A stretch of 64,000 bases of DNA from Bryobacterales bacterium (GTDB taxonomy: Bacteria > Acidobacteriota > Terriglobia > Bryobacterales > Bryobacteraceae): contig CANFEY010000010.1 in assembly GCA_947446025.1 (NCBI GenBank), positions 1 to 64,000 of the forward strand, in the 5' to 3' direction. Below, piece after piece: positions 46,581 to 57,101 of the stretch. Position numbers and translations under genes: made by a program. Under the pieces are notes generated by a model that worked only from the letters and a program-made list of their open reading frames with translations, was not told the DNA's origin and searched no databases. Within the stretch, counting starts at the first letter, position 1. Each line of letters begins with the position of its first letter.

Positions 46581-47915
46581 TTGCAAGTCGGCGACACCAT
46601 AGCAGCCATCTCCACCCCGCCCGGTCGCGGCGGCATTGGCGTCCTTCGCATTTCCGGCCCCGACGCACGAACCACCGCGTCTACCCTAGTTAACTTCCAC
46701 CGCCGCCAACCCTGGATCCCCTGGGCCGCCACCCTGGCCACCCTACTCGACCACGGCGGCCAGCCAGTCGACCAAGTCGTCGTTACCTACTATGCCTCCC
46801 CCCGTTCCTACACCGCCGAAGACGTAGTAGAAATCGCCTGCCACGGCTCCCCCGTTATCCTGCGCCACGCCCTAGACCGCATCTGCCGCGCCGGTGCCCG
46901 CCTGGCCGAACCCGGCGAGTTCACCCTCCGCGCCTACCTCAACGGCCGCATTGACCTGCCCCAGGCCGAAGCCATCCGCGATCTCATCGATTCCACCACG
47001 CTCTACCAAGCCCGCATAGCCGCCCAGCAAGCCGAAGGCTCCGTCTCGCGCCTCTTGAAGCCGCTCAAGAACAAGATGCTGGAGCTGATCGCGCTCCTCG
47101 AAGCCGGCATCGACTTCGCCGAAGACGACATCAGCGTGGCTCCCGCCGAAGAAATCGTCCGCCGCCTCACGCCCCTAATCGACGGCGTGTCCAAACTAGC
47201 CGCCAGCTTCGCTTACGGCAAGCTAGTCCACGACGGCTTCACCCTGGCCATCGTAGGCCGCCCCAACGTCGGCAAAAGCAGCCTCTTCAACCGCCTGCTC
47301 GAACAAGACCGGGCCATCGTCACCCCCATCGCCGGCACCACCCGTGACGTCGTCTCCGAATCCGCCGCCCTCGAAGGCATCCCCGTGCGCCTGCTCGACA
47401 CCGCCGGTATCCGTAACGGCCAAGACGTAGTCGAATCGCTAGGCATCGAGCGCAGCTACCAGGCCATGGTCGATGCCGACCTCACCATCGTCGTCCTCGC
47501 CGGTGAAGTCACGCCTGCGGACTCTGCGCTTCTAGAAAAGGCGCAATCTCTTGGCAAGTCCCTAGTCGCAGCCAACAAAGTGGACCTCGCCCCGCTCCCC
47601 CTAGGCATCCCCGTCTCCGCGCTGACCGGCGAAGGCATAGACGATCTGCGTCAAGCCATCGTGCAAATGGTGGCTCCCAGCGGGAGCCTCCAAATGGATG
47701 GCGGCTTCATCACCAGCCTTAGGCAAGAACAGCTCCTGCGCGAATCCCACGAGGCGCTAACCCAAGCCCGCACTGCCGCCACCCTCGGCATCCCTCACGA
47801 GATGCTCCTGCTCGACCTCTACGCCGCCCTGGCCCCCATCGACGCCATCACCGGCGCCACCACCGCCGACGATATCCTCAATCGCATCTTCTCCACTTTC
47901 TGCATCGGAAAATAG
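46581..47915 (+). CDS. mnmE: tRNA modification GTPase MnmE
   Basis: A 444-residue MnmE, which with MnmG makes the xm5U34 modification of tRNA wobble uridines. The N-terminal domain begins [20 protein letters not shown], and [20 protein letters not shown] precedes the helical region. The GTPase domain carries [17 protein letters not shown] (P-loop, about residues 224-240), IAGTTRD (switch), DTAGIRN and AANKVDL. The C-terminus ends in FCIGK with the conserved cysteine. The start is TTG. It is the last gene of the rpmH series. Confidence 0.96.
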   Translation: MQVGDTIAAISTPPGRGGIGVLRISGPDARTTASTLVNFHRRQPWIPWAATLATLLDHGGQPVDQVVVTYYASPRSYTAEDVVEIACHGSPVILRHALDRICRAGARLAEPGEFTLRAYLNGRIDLPQAEAIRDLIDSTTLYQARIAAQQAEGSVSRLLKPLKNKMLELIALLEAGIDFAEDDISVAPAEEIVRRLTPLIDGVSKLAASFAYGKLVHDGFTLAIVGRPNVGKSSLFNRLLEQDRAIVTPIAGTTRDVVSESAALEGIPVRLLDTAGIRNGQDVVESLGIERSYQAMVDADLTIVVLAGEVTPADSALLEKAQSLGKSLVAANKVDLAPLPLGIPVSALTGEGIDDLRQAIVQMVAPSGSLQMDGGFITSLRQEQLLRESHEALTQARTAATLGIPHEMLLLDLYAALAPIDAITGATTADDILNRIFSTFCIGK

Positions 47916-48029
47916 GACTTCGGCACTAAAAAGTCTCCTTAACTGATTGCTGTGAATCGGCTTACACCTCAACATCCAACTAAGATCAGTCCGCTGACAT
48001 TAGCTGTCGGGGCGTGTACGGTGGATACA

Positions 48030-48248
48030 TGCGTGGAAGTGAAGTGGTCCGACCGCTACTGCGACAGGCCAGAAGAACTCAAAAGCCTGTTGGGGTTTTG
48101 CGCAACCAACGGACTAAAGCGCGCCACGGTTACTTCAATCTCGAAGTCAGTTAGCCGGCAGGTGAGCGACGTTGAGCTCACGTTCGTCCCGGCGAGTGTA
48201 CATCGCTACCAGGTAGGGTACAACCTGGTGCACGGTAAGCCGAACTAG
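48030..48248 (+). pseudogene. C-terminal fragment of a DUF4143-type AAA ATPase
   Basis: A short frame resembling the end of COG1373/DUF4143 ATPases: VEVKWSDRYCDRPEELKSLL then FCATNGLKRATVTS and LTFVPASVHRYQVGYNLVHG. The Walker motifs and the rest of the gene are absent, and upstream residues in the frame are not family-like. It is a truncated remnant, lying between mnmE and a convergent TIGR03437 gene, with its last four bases overlapping that gene's end. Confidence 0.7.
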
Positions 48249-50086
48249 GGCCTGCCGACGCGAATACTCACCATGTCGGTAAACCCTTGCGGCGTCTGCA
48301 CAGCCAAACTGTGCGCTCCCGGGGGCAGAGTCGCGGGGATCTTCACGTTCAACTGATAGAGGCTCGCAAGCCCCGGTGTGAGTCCGTTAAAGGATATCTG
48401 CGCATCCTGCCCGCCGATGGTCACGGCGGTCAGCGCGTTCACTGTAGCGGGCCGGGCGCTGGGAGCCGCCGCGCCCTCCACCACCGCAGGCGTCACCGCG
48501 CCCATGCCGGACAAAAACACCTGCACGACCTCACCAGGAAGAGCGGGACTGTCGGCATTCACAACCCTGTAGTTGGCGTGCAATACCGCTCCCTCTCCTA
48601 ACCCGTTTTGCGTGAGGCTGAAGATACCGGGAGCGCTGTCCGCCAGCGGAACCTCTACCGTATTCGACACCGTGGTGCCAACGGTGACAATAATCGACGC
48701 AGTACTGCCCGTTGCCGAATATGGCACCACCAGGGTGATCTGTCCGGGCAAGACTCTGTAGATCGGAGCAGCCCTTCCGTTCACCGTCGCGCTCACGCCA
48801 CCCAACGTGGCGGGAAACGGAAACGCGCCTGCAGTCGCCGTTTGCGTCCCGAAGCCGGATCCAAACATGGTGACGAAGCCACCCGGCGTGATCGGATACC
48901 CCACGGCGAAGCTAGCCGCATTTAAGACACCTTGCGGGTTGACGAAGACGCCTGTTCCGGACTGCGGCGGCATCTTGGTGCCGAAGGAAAGCTCATAGCC
49001 GAAGGAGCCGATAACGTCCACCCCGCTGGTCGAAAACAGCGCCCCGCTTGCCGACACATTCACGCGGCCCGGCACCGACGTAAACGGCCCCGACCCATCC
49101 GCGCCCAACGCGTAGCTGGCAACCGTGGATGCATCAAAAAGTCCATCCGATTGCCGCGTGCGCCGCCCGAACACAACACTCCCCCCGCCGGCTTTCACCG
49201 AAGCCGCGTTTGAGGCCAGCCGCGACCGGTCCGCATCGAACCGCAGCCCGGCGCTGTAATACGCGTCGTTCCAACTGGCGTTCGTCGCGCCGCTGGCAAA
49301 CGCCCTCACCCCCACCACGATCCCGTGCGACCCGGCCGTGGCGGAGCCGCCGATGAAGTAGCTGCCGTCCGGCGCGACGTAAATTGTCTTCGGCCCAAGG
49401 ATCAGCTGCGAAAGCTCGGTCTGCGCTACTCCTGTGGGGAAGTTCAGTATCCCGGTCGCGTCCGGCGAAACCAGATAGGTGATGGGCGAAACAGTCTGCG
49501 TGGTCAACCGGTTTCCCAGGTTACGCGCTTGCCCGGTGACCGCGGATTCTGTCACTCCGCCGGCACCGTTCGCCGTGATCTTGAAATTGGTGTTACGGAT
49601 GTTCGACGTCCCGCCGCCGGGAAATTCCAGACTCGAGACATAGTACGGGCCAGTTAGCGACGCGTTGGTAAGCGAGCCCGTGGGCTTGGGGATGGCGATG
49701 AAAAGGTCGAAAATGTTCTGCCCAGCCTCCGTGGCCGCGCCCACCAATGCTCCCGTTCCCAGACGGGCGTTGATCGAAACGCCCTGGAAAAGCGCCCCTG
49801 TGAGTGTTGTCACGCCACCCGGCTTCACCCCGTACGTACCCGACCCGGTGAGCGCCACGGGAGCCGCCGTCTGCACCAGCTGCTGGCCCAGATACGTGAA
49901 CCCGCCCGAGCCGTCGAACGTCAGAGTTCCAAAACTGGTTCGCGTTTCGGAAACCGTATTGCCCGATGAAACCAGCAACACGTGCCGGAAATTATAGGAG
50001 CCTGTGAGCGAGGCGTTGCTCGAAACCTGAGCGAACCCCGTGGCGGCCACAACCAAGGTGGCGATGCTGAGAAGTCTTAGTGACAT
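48245..50086 (-). CDS. secreted protein with C-terminal TIGR03437 domain
   Basis: A 613-residue exported protein. A signal peptide (about 1-20) is followed by repeated beta segments such as NASLTGSYNFRHVLLVSSGN and NASLTGPYYVSSLEFPGGGT, likely beta-sandwich repeats. The C-terminal TIGR03437 domain (about 385-613) shows GVLNAASFAVGYPITPGGFV, MFGSGFG, PATLGGVSATVNGRAAPIYR and VLPGQITLVVPYS, then LPGEVVQVFLSGMGAVTP. The domain is typical of Solibacter-type genomes and may be a surface-sorting or adhesion module. ATG 50086 precedes the signal peptide. It is divergent from the cupin gene. Confidence 0.88.
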   Translation of the reverse strand: MSLRLLSIATLVVAATGFAQVSSNASLTGSYNFRHVLLVSSGNTVSETRTSFGTLTFDGSGGFTYLGQQLVQTAAPVALTGSGTYGVKPGGVTTLTGALFQGVSINARLGTGALVGAATEAGQNIFDLFIAIPKPTGSLTNASLTGPYYVSSLEFPGGGTSNIRNTNFKITANGAGGVTESAVTGQARNLGNRLTTQTVSPITYLVSPDATGILNFPTGVAQTELSQLILGPKTIYVAPDGSYFIGGSATAGSHGIVVGVRAFASGATNASWNDAYYSAGLRFDADRSRLASNAASVKAGGGSVVFGRRTRQSDGLFDASTVASYALGADGSGPFTSVPGRVNVSASGALFSTSGVDVIGSFGYELSFGTKMPPQSGTGVFVNPQGVLNAASFAVGYPITPGGFVTMFGSGFGTQTATAGAFPFPATLGGVSATVNGRAAPIYRVLPGQITLVVPYSATGSTASIIVTVGTTVSNTVEVPLADSAPGIFSLTQNGLGEGAVLHANYRVVNADSPALPGEVVQVFLSGMGAVTPAVVEGAAAPSARPATVNALTAVTIGGQDAQISFNGLTPGLASLYQLNVKIPATLPPGAHSLAVQTPQGFTDMVSIRVGRP

Positions 50087-50171
50087 GTTTCCCCGTACGT
50101 AGTCTAACCCGCCTTCCGCCCCGGAGTCGCGCTCTAAGGTGAAATCGGCGATACTGTCCTCAGGTGAACCC

Positions 50172-50630
50172 ATGAAGCTAACTCTGTTTTCGCTCACGTT
50201 GCTGCTTGCCGCGGGCGTAGTCATCGCGCAACAGCCCGCCACCCAGGCCACATATATGGACAAGGCCGCCATCGACGCCGCCCTGTCCAAGGGAGGGCCC
50301 GCGCTGACCCCGCGCGCCGCGATGGTGACCCGCAACGCCGACCACATGGTCGCCGGCGGCCGCCGCGACGCTCCAGGCGACGCCGAGCAGCACGAAAAAG
50401 CCTACGACATCGTGACCATCACCGAAGGCGAGGCCACCTACGTCACCGGCGGTACGCTCAAAAACAGCAAACAAACCGGCCCCGGCGAAATGCTAGGCGG
50501 CACCATCGAAGGCGGCGAGACCCGGCAACTGAAGAAGGGCGACGTGATCGTGGTGCCCCCCGGAGTCCCCCATTGGTGGAAGGATACCAAGGGAGTAAGC
50601 TACCTGATCATCAAGGTGAACAAACCCTAA
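50172..50630 (+). CDS. secreted cupin-domain protein
   Basis: A 152-residue exported protein. A signal peptide (MKLTLFSLTLLLAAGVVIAQ) precedes a single cupin barrel: HEKAYDIVTITEGEATYVTG (about 76-95) holds part of the metal-site motif, and KKGDVIVVPPGVPHWWKDTK (about 120-139) holds the second motif with histidine. The first motif has H and E where cupins bind metal. Enzymatic role unknown. The 85-base divergent interval to the TIGR03437 gene likely holds both promoters. Confidence 0.82.
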   Translation: MKLTLFSLTLLLAAGVVIAQQPATQATYMDKAAIDAALSKGGPALTPRAAMVTRNADHMVAGGRRDAPGDAEQHEKAYDIVTITEGEATYVTGGTLKNSKQTGPGEMLGGTIEGGETRQLKKGDVIVVPPGVPHWWKDTKGVSYLIIKVNKP

Positions 50631-50674
50631 TCCCCGTGCTAAACTAAGGAAAGTAGCCCACCCGTAATGCTCCC

Positions 50675-50749
50675 GGCCAGGTAGCTCAGTGGTAGAGCGC
50701 GGCCCTGAAAAGGCCGGCGTCGGCGGTTCAATCCCGTCCCTGGCCACCA
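50675..50749 (+). tRNA. tRNA-Phe (GAA)
   Basis: A complete cloverleaf with acceptor stem GGCCAGG/CCTGGCC, D-arm GCTCAGTGGTAGAGC, anticodon stem CGGCC/GGCCG with loop CTGAAAA (anticodon GAA), a five-base variable region, T-arm GGCGGTTCAATCCCGTC and encoded CCA (50747-50749). It sits next to an integrase gene, so its 3' end is a probable integration site. Confidence 0.93.
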
Positions 50750-50785
50750 CTTTTCAATAACTTACAGACCACGAAATCCAAAGAT

Positions 50786-50822
50786 GGTTGCAATTGGTTG
50801 CACTTCGGAACGTTCTGCAACC
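50786..50822. repeat. short repeats beside the integrase, possible arm-type sites
   Basis: GGTTGCA occurs at 50786-50792 and again at 50796-50802, and its complement TGCAACC at 50816-50822. The two direct copies are spaced 10 bases apart, one helical turn, as arm-type integrase sites often are. In addition ACCACTTTTC at 50746-50755, spanning the end of the tRNA, recurs at 50820-50829. Confidence 0.5.
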
Positions 50823-50846
50823 ACTTTTCCCTACCCAAAACGTACT

Positions 50847-52019
50847 TCACTGCACTGCTCCTGACCGCTGTACGTACGCGCTCAATCGGCCTACCGCACG
50901 CCGCTGCGACTCAGGCACCATCTGTTGGTAGATGTCCTGCGTCGTCGACGCGCGGCTGTGTCTGAGAAGTCCCTGCGCGTCTTTCACGTCGACTCCGGAT
51001 TGCTGGAGCCAGGTCGCACAAGACCGCCGCAGTACTTGCCAGTTCACCCAGCCGATGCCGAGCTTCCTTCCCGCTGGCTTGATATGCCGCGAGAGGATCG
51101 TGTTGTCACTCATCGGTGCTCCTGTCTTCACAGACTGAAACACCAAGTCTTCCGGACCATCAGACTTCACGACACGGTAATGTCGCAGAGCCCGCCCCGC
51201 GCGCACAACCACCTCTTTGGATTTCATCGCATGAATCCGTTCGATCACATGCTCGTCCACGGAGATCGTTGCCCTGCTGGAATCCGACTTGGGTTCATCC
51301 CAATCCCCACGACTGTAGCGTTCCTCAACGGTGATCGAGGCTACTCCTACACATCGCCACTTCAGGCCAGCCAGTTCGCTGACCCTCAGTCCCGTGAACG
51401 CTGCCACATAGACCATCGTGGCGTAGGGTTCTGGGAGGGAATCCACCAAAGCGAAGAACTCCCCGATTCGTAAGAAAGGCTTCGGCTTATTGAGCCGCCG
51501 CTTCTTCAAACGAATCTTGGCCATCGGATTGGTGACCAGGCGGTTGAAGTCCACCGCCGCGCCCAGCACTGCCGACATGACGTCCCGAATCTTGTCGAGG
51601 CTCTCCGCTGAAAGAGGTGTCCGGTGCAACCGGGCGAAATAATTTTGCGCTCGCTCCACCGTAATCTCCCGCAGCATCAAGTCCCCGAATTCAGGATTCA
51701 GGTGCACCTTCAGCACGCTCTTACTCCGCTTCTGGGTATTCATGCTCCAAGTTGACAACACATCGCGTTCGTAGATCTTGGCGAAGTCTCTGAACAAGAC
51801 TGCCCCTCCGATACCGGTTGCGGGCTGGTTGATCGCTGCGAGGTAATCGTCGCGCAACCGTTCCGCTTCAGCCTTGGTGAGGCTAGCCGGTCCCAGAGGG
51901 ACTCGTTTCATCTTTCGAGTTCTTCGCCCATTGCTTCCCTGCTGGTCCTCGCGTACGAGAACCACCCACTGCTTGCCTCGCCGTTTGGGCGAGGGCTTCT
52001 GATACCTTCTACGAGCCAT
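50847..52019 (-). CDS. tyrosine-type site-specific integrase
   Basis: A 390-residue integrase with an N-terminal basic arm (MARRRYQKPSPKRRGKQW), a core-binding domain (TWSMNTQKRSKSVLKVHLNP) and a catalytic domain. Catalytic residues: Arg in VAAFTGLRVSELAGLKW, an Arg in VLRRSCATWLQQ (the usual His of H-x-x-R is Gln), His-Arg in LLRHSRASTTQDIYQQM with the tyrosine Y. The element is integrated at or near tRNA-Phe (97 bases away). The ATG at 52019 is chosen, with AAGGAGG upstream though rather far; a longer frame extends to 52154. Confidence 0.85.
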   Translation of the reverse strand: MARRRYQKPSPKRRGKQWVVLVREDQQGSNGRRTRKMKRVPLGPASLTKAEAERLRDDYLAAINQPATGIGGAVLFRDFAKIYERDVLSTWSMNTQKRSKSVLKVHLNPEFGDLMLREITVERAQNYFARLHRTPLSAESLDKIRDVMSAVLGAAVDFNRLVTNPMAKIRLKKRRLNKPKPFLRIGEFFALVDSLPEPYATMVYVAAFTGLRVSELAGLKWRCVGVASITVEERYSRGDWDEPKSDSSRATISVDEHVIERIHAMKSKEVVVRAGRALRHYRVVKSDGPEDLVFQSVKTGAPMSDNTILSRHIKPAGRKLGIGWVNWQVLRRSCATWLQQSGVDVKDAQGLLRHSRASTTQDIYQQMVPESQRRAVGRLSAYVQRSGAVQ

Positions 52020-52175
52020 CGATTCATAGCCGCCTCCTTGCGGCAATGGCTCGCTCGAGATTTGCTCGACTGGAAGGGTATCACAGTCGGATTGGGGCGG
52101 CGCTTTCACTGCAGCTAGTTTGCTCCGATCCGGACCCCTAAAATAGGGAGACAAGGCCGTTTGTAAAGGAGCCTG

Positions 52176-52853
52176 ATGCCCCCATCTCCGCTTAAGCTGT
52201 TGGATGCTTTATTCGCCACCGTTGCCCGCAAAACGAAGCCGATGCCCTTTCGCGAGGGGGCGGCCACCGCACGTTACCTAAGCAACCTGGCCTACGAAAT
52301 GTCGCCGGGTCCGGAGCGCGAGCGAATCTTGCGGCTTTCCGAAATCGTTTGGGGGCGCGTATTCCAGTTTGCCGAGTTTCGTACAGCGGGCAAGGAAGAG
52401 GCAATCCAGCTCCTTGAGGAGTTTTCCAAGACGCATTTGGTGAAGTACCACATGCCGGTCTTAATCGAGAGCGTACGCGCTGCCCCTGCGCCCAAGCCAT
52501 ATCAGGCCAAACCAGTTCTGGCTTCGCCGCTAATGGCCGTCACGATGGGCCCAGGGTCAAAGCGCCTGCCGGACGACCTGACAGAGCGGATCTACGCAGG
52601 CTACTGGGCGCTCAGGTTCGGCAAAGTAGCCAATGCTCGCAGGCACGTTGCTGAGGCCCTACAACGAGCCGACATTCCTCGCGAAGGGCACCTCGGAGAC
52701 CAAGACTGGACGAGTTACGATGTGGGCGAACGTCTCAAGCAGTACGACGCCACGACTCCGAAGGCCCCGGATGCCCGGAAAGAACACCGCCAAGGGCTGG
52801 TCGAGAAATGGCAACTGCTCTGCGCAGGGGTCCGCGTTCCCCCGCGTCCGTGA
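52176..52853 (+). CDS. hypothetical protein of the integrated element
   Basis: A 225-residue soluble protein with no recognised domain: a helical N-terminal region (about 1-80), a proline- and alanine-rich middle (about 100-125), and a C-terminal helical region (about 135-215). It is divergent from the integrase, 156 bases from its proposed start. It could be an accessory cargo gene. Nothing indicates enzymatic function. Confidence 0.55.
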   Translation: MPPSPLKLLDALFATVARKTKPMPFREGAATARYLSNLAYEMSPGPERERILRLSEIVWGRVFQFAEFRTAGKEEAIQLLEEFSKTHLVKYHMPVLIESVRAAPAPKPYQAKPVLASPLMAVTMGPGSKRLPDDLTERIYAGYWALRFGKVANARRHVAEALQRADIPREGHLGDQDWTSYDVGERLKQYDATTPKAPDARKEHRQGLVEKWQLLCAGVRVPPRP

Positions 52854-53147
52854 ATCGAAGCCCGGGAACCCCGGAATTTCCCGTGCGGACAAACTACTCT
52901 TCTATTAGATTAGATCTTACGCGCTCGGCGTGACTTTCCGAGAATACGGATGTTCCTTTGAATCTTGCGGTTGCGAGCTGGAAGATCTTGCGGGATTTAA
53001 TTGGGTTTTGCGGTTTTCATGCCTTCACGTATTTTCTTCGCTCTGAACGCTGGTGTGGCGACGTAACTCTCTTCCTCAGAACGAGGACATTTTGCCCCCG
53101 ACAACCCGTTACCGGATGGAGAACGTGAGGCACGGTCGATTGTGTGA
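52854..53147. other. AT-richer intergenic DNA before the IS21 fragment
   Basis: Nearly 300 bases with no plausible gene. The first part (about 52900-53030) is noticeably richer in A and T than the rest of the window, suggesting DNA of foreign origin. It grades into a transposase remnant from about 53148. No tRNA, hairpin or insertion-sequence end was recognised. Confidence 0.4.
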
Positions 53148-53408
53148 CCGGTTTGCCGCGCTCGCGGCTGCGCAGGTGCGAGGCCACCCGTGTGCCTTTA
53201 TGTAGGATCTCGACGATGGTGGGCGTCGAGCGGATCTCTACTAGTTCATGCACCAGGTTGTACGGCACGCTGTAGAAGTTCGCATCGAAGGCTACGTGAT
53301 AATCGATGTTGACGCGGGCGCGCGACCACTCGCTCAGGTCGAACGGCTCCAGCGGCAGAGGCTTTAGCGCGGGCTTGTCGAGGGCTTCGTCCCGGAACGA
53401 TTTTCGCG
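53148..53408 (-). pseudogene. IS21-family transposase (IstA) fragment
   Basis: On the minus strand the sequence reads KSFRDEALDKPALKPLPLEP, FDLSEWSRARVNIDYHVAF and YSVPYNLVHELVEIRSTPTI, continuing VEILHKGTRVASHLRSRERG. This is the C-terminal part of IstA. The rest of the transposase, the istB helper gene and terminal repeats are absent, and the reading frame breaks at both ends. The flanking 53409-53659 shows no recognisable gene. This is an old, inactive remnant. Confidence 0.85.
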
Positions 53409-53659
53409 TTCACCCCGGAATCCCGTTCGCCTTGCCCCGGAATCCCCACTTCCTGCCAAGACCACCCCAACGAAGATCGTCTTGCCCGATGCGTCCGTAG
53501 TGGCACAAGTTTCTGCACCGTCAAGCAACTCGTCGAAGGTCGCTTTGTTCCAGTCCCTTTTCCGGGGACAGGAAGACGTTATGCCGAGCGTGTTCGGGTT
53601 AAGAGTGGCACTTGGATCTACTGTCCGGCTGGCGGAAAATGGTTGCTCTCAACTCGCGA

Positions 53660-56600
53660 TCAGCGGGCGGTGGTTTTGAAGAGCGACTCCAAGGGAACGT
53701 CGATGGTTTGGATGTGACCGCGGGCAAACGCTTCTCGCTTGTCCTCGCGATCATCGCGAAGCAGCCTCTGCCGGAGCCGTGTCTCGAATCGTGCCAGTTG
53801 TTGTTCGATGTCGTCCTTGGCGTTTTCCCGAGCGACGATATCCTCGCGATATCTCTTCAGGAAATAGTCAATTGTCTCGATGCGAATCTTGATCGAGCCG
53901 GATGGCTTGTTCTCGTCGATATCCTTGAAGCAAAAGTAGGGTGTAGAAGATTGCTCCACGATCTCTTCGACTACCGTATAAATTGGAGCGTCATGCCCAC
54001 ATTTGAAGCTGGACAGTTCCAGAGCCACCAGGTTGGGATGGCGCGCGACGTACTTGGCCGCCCAGACCTTGCGTGAGGTGTTTTCGCTATAAGAGTTCTT
54101 CCATACGTCGTCGATGGAGAGGCCATTCGGAATCTCCCCCGCCTGGATCTCTTCTCCAAATAGCCGCGATAGAACGTCGTCGTCGAACGGGAGCGAATCC
54201 TGAGTGAAGATCGGATAGCCTAGGATCTGTAGCTCCTCCAGTATCCCGTGGTTCACGCCTGGATCGTTGTGATAAGGCCGCCCCAGCAAGACGATCCCGA
54301 TGTGCTTCTCCCGCTCCAGATCGTTCAGAACGTCCCGGCCGCGCTGCCGAAGACGTGCCTCGTAACGGTGCAGATTCTCATAGCCAGCCTGGACGGCGCG
54401 GTGATTCTCTTCGGCAGAGAGGCCAAGGATGTCTTGGAATTCCTCTAGCAATTGCCGCTCGAGGAGTTCGGGTTTGGAGACGTTGACGAACGTATCCAGG
54501 TAACGGATGCCCTTCTCGGCGAACAAATCCCCCTCTTTGGTGAACGCTGCTTTCACCGCTGCCGGGGTTGCGGAGACTGTGGGACAGGCGCGGTTCCCCT
54601 GGGTTCCGCTCAGCATGGTGGGCATGCAATCGATCATCGGGAAGAAGATCAGATCCAGCGGCTTTCGGGCGTGTGCGGTCATCAGCAGGTTGTGGACATG
54701 CGGAATTCCGAGCTTGGAAGGAAAACAGGGGTCCACTGCGCCGCGCTTGCAGCCGTCTTTATACAACTGTTCGCTGGTGTAATCCGACCAGATGATGTTC
54801 TCCGCCTTGATGCCAAGGGAAACCAGGTACCCGCTGAAAAGGGGAGCCAGGGAATATAGATTTAGAACCCTGGGAATACCGATGCGAAGGCTAGCCCGTT
54901 TGCGCATCTTTGCCGCGCGGGATTTTTGAGCGGAAGTCCACTGAACCCGCGATTCAGGATCGGCGACCAGGGGAGGGTCGGGCCGGCGGAACACCTCGAT
55001 GGCCGCGTACTCGGCGAGATTGGGGTGCATGACCTTGACGTTATCTACGGTGCCCTTAATCCGGCGCATCTCACTGGTATCTTCCACCGTGCCTTTTTCG
55101 CAAGTGGCGATGATGAAGCGCTGCGCACCCTCGGCTAGAGGAACTTTCGTGGAACGCGCAGGTTGGATGGTGGCAACGATATTGGTCTTGACGTCGACGA
55201 ATGTGCGCAAGCATTCGTTCTTGCAGAAGTAGCAACGCGTTTCTTCTGTTCGCGTGGTGGAGTACGCCAGATTCGCCACTGCTTCCAGTCCAATGAACGT
55301 GGAAGCGCGGCCTCTATCAAACAACCGGCCCGCCTCAATGGCGGCACCGATCGCCCCTGCTTCCCCGCAATGCTCATGCACTATGACGGAAGGCGGGACC
55401 AAACCGACGAAGCGAGAGCGGATATAGTCTACCTGCGCTTTCACCGCTGCCAGATTGCGCTGTGTGCCGCCCTGCAAGAGAAAGCGGCTGCCCAGGGCCG
55501 AAAGGTTCGGGATTTGCGCAATGTACAGCCAGATGTTCTTCGGCAGCACACGACAAAGTCCGGCCATGATTTCTTCCGGTTTCCAGCCCTGACGCTGGAA
55601 GTCGACGATATCGGACTGCATGAACACCGCGCATCCGTAGCCGAACTCCGGCAATCGGCTGGCCGAAAACGCCCTATCCGCGTACTGTTCCACCGGCACA
55701 CGAAACGTCTCGGCGGTCGATTGCAGGAAGTAGCCGTTCCCTGCGGAACACTGCGTGTTGAGTTTAAAGTCCTTCACGCGGCCGTCCTTCAAGACGATGA
55801 TCTTGATGTCCTGGCCGCCGACATCGCAGATGACGTCGACGTCCTTGTAGAAATGCAGACCTGCCTTCGTGTGAGCGACGGTCTCAACCAGTGCAACGTC
55901 GGCTGAGAGCACATCCTTCAGCATGTCTTTCGCATACCCGGTGGTTCCTACGCCCAGGATCTTGAGCGTTACGCCTTGTACGCGGATCGAACTCTCCAGC
56001 TTCTTCAGGACCTTAATCGTGTCATCGATGGGGTTGCCTTGCGACAACTGATACACCTTGGCGAGAATCCGCCGGGGATGACTCTTGGAAAATAATACCG
56101 CTTTGGTGGAGGTGGAGCCGCCGTCGATTCCAACGAATCCTTCAATGGCCGCACCGCGAGAGAAGACGGCTGGCACAAAGGCCTTTTCCCGATACTCGGT
56201 CTTGAATGAATCGAGTTCCGCCTGACTGCCCGCAAGATTGAGCGGCGTATTGCGTCCGCGCCCATTGGATGGCGTCGCTTCTTCGGTCTTGCCGGGGGTG
56301 TCACGGGCGCGCTCGATCTGATCCGCAAGCGCATGCCAACCGCGGTACGCCCCGACGCTTTCGTCTTCAGACTTCCCATATTCCACGGCTCCGATGGCCG
56401 CGAAGTACTGCGCGTTTTCAGGAACGCGAATCAAAGTAGCCGGATCCACGCCGAAAGGGAGAGGCGTATTGCGCTCAGCCCAAATCTTGGGGATATTGGC
56501 GCGCCACGAATCCTGCATGCCACGGATGTATGTGTTGGGGCCGCCGAGCAGCAGCACCACGGGACGGAGCGTATGCCTCGTGTCAACACCGAAAGGTTTT

Positions 56601-56811
56601 GCATGACGATGGCTTCAAACAGGGACGCCATCAATTCTTCCGGAGGGACTCCCAGTTTTTGCAAACCATTAATGTCCGTCTCCGCGAAAACACCGCATTT
56701 TCCGGCCACCGGGTGAAGCTTGACGCCGTGATAGCCCATCTGGCAAAGCTGATCCGGCGGAATGCACAGGTTTCCAACGCACTCTACAAATGCACGCCCG
56801 ACGCCACTCAT
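53660..56811 (-). pseudogene. truncated and frameshifted BadF/BcrA-type acyl-CoA dehydratase activase (DUF2229)
   Basis: A large activase related to 2-hydroxyacyl-CoA dehydratase activators, with a DUF2229 C-terminal part. From 56811 one frame encodes FVECVGNLCIPPDQLCQMGY then HPVAGKCGVFAETDING and stops making family sequence near 56570; a one-base loss there shifts it to the frame 56560-53660 (966 residues), which starts VLLLGGPNTYIRGM. That frame contains a second ATPase domain with GFVGIDGGSTSTKAVLFSKS, DVGGQDIKIIVLKDG and TQCSAGNGYFLQ, and later PRVLNLYSLAPLFSGYL. The N-terminal ATPase half is missing beyond 56811. Probably inactive. Confidence 0.85.
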
Positions 56812-57101
56812 TGGCAGGCTCCCCAGTGGACCTTAGTAGGAGTAGGTATGTGTCTTGAAATCAGCGCTCTACCGATGCACGCCAACCCCGCCGCAATGCG
56901 GGGCGAACGATACGTAGTACCGATTTGGGACTGGTTTGCCATCTCCGATTTCCAACTTGAACCATCCGTCCCCGAACGGGATCGGAAAAACCCAAGAACT
57001 TTAGGCTCAGTTTGAGATTAAAGGGAAGAGGTGGGCTTCGTACCTCGACGAATCACCCTAGGTGGAGGGAATAAACTGCGGATGCTTGTAACGGGGGACC
57101 C
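56812..57101. other. intergenic DNA upstream of the truncated activase
   Basis: About 290 bases with no supported gene. The activase sequence ends abruptly at about 56811, and a stop (TAA in the activase frame) lies just beyond, marking a deletion or rearrangement end. A plus-strand frame across the region has no family features. A short GC hairpin (CCCCGC/GCGGGG near 56888-56905) is present without a T run. Confidence 0.4.

Noticed and set aside
56530-57015. Plus-strand frame upstream of the truncated activase
   Set aside because: Its first half is antisense to activase sequence and the second half has no family or start support.
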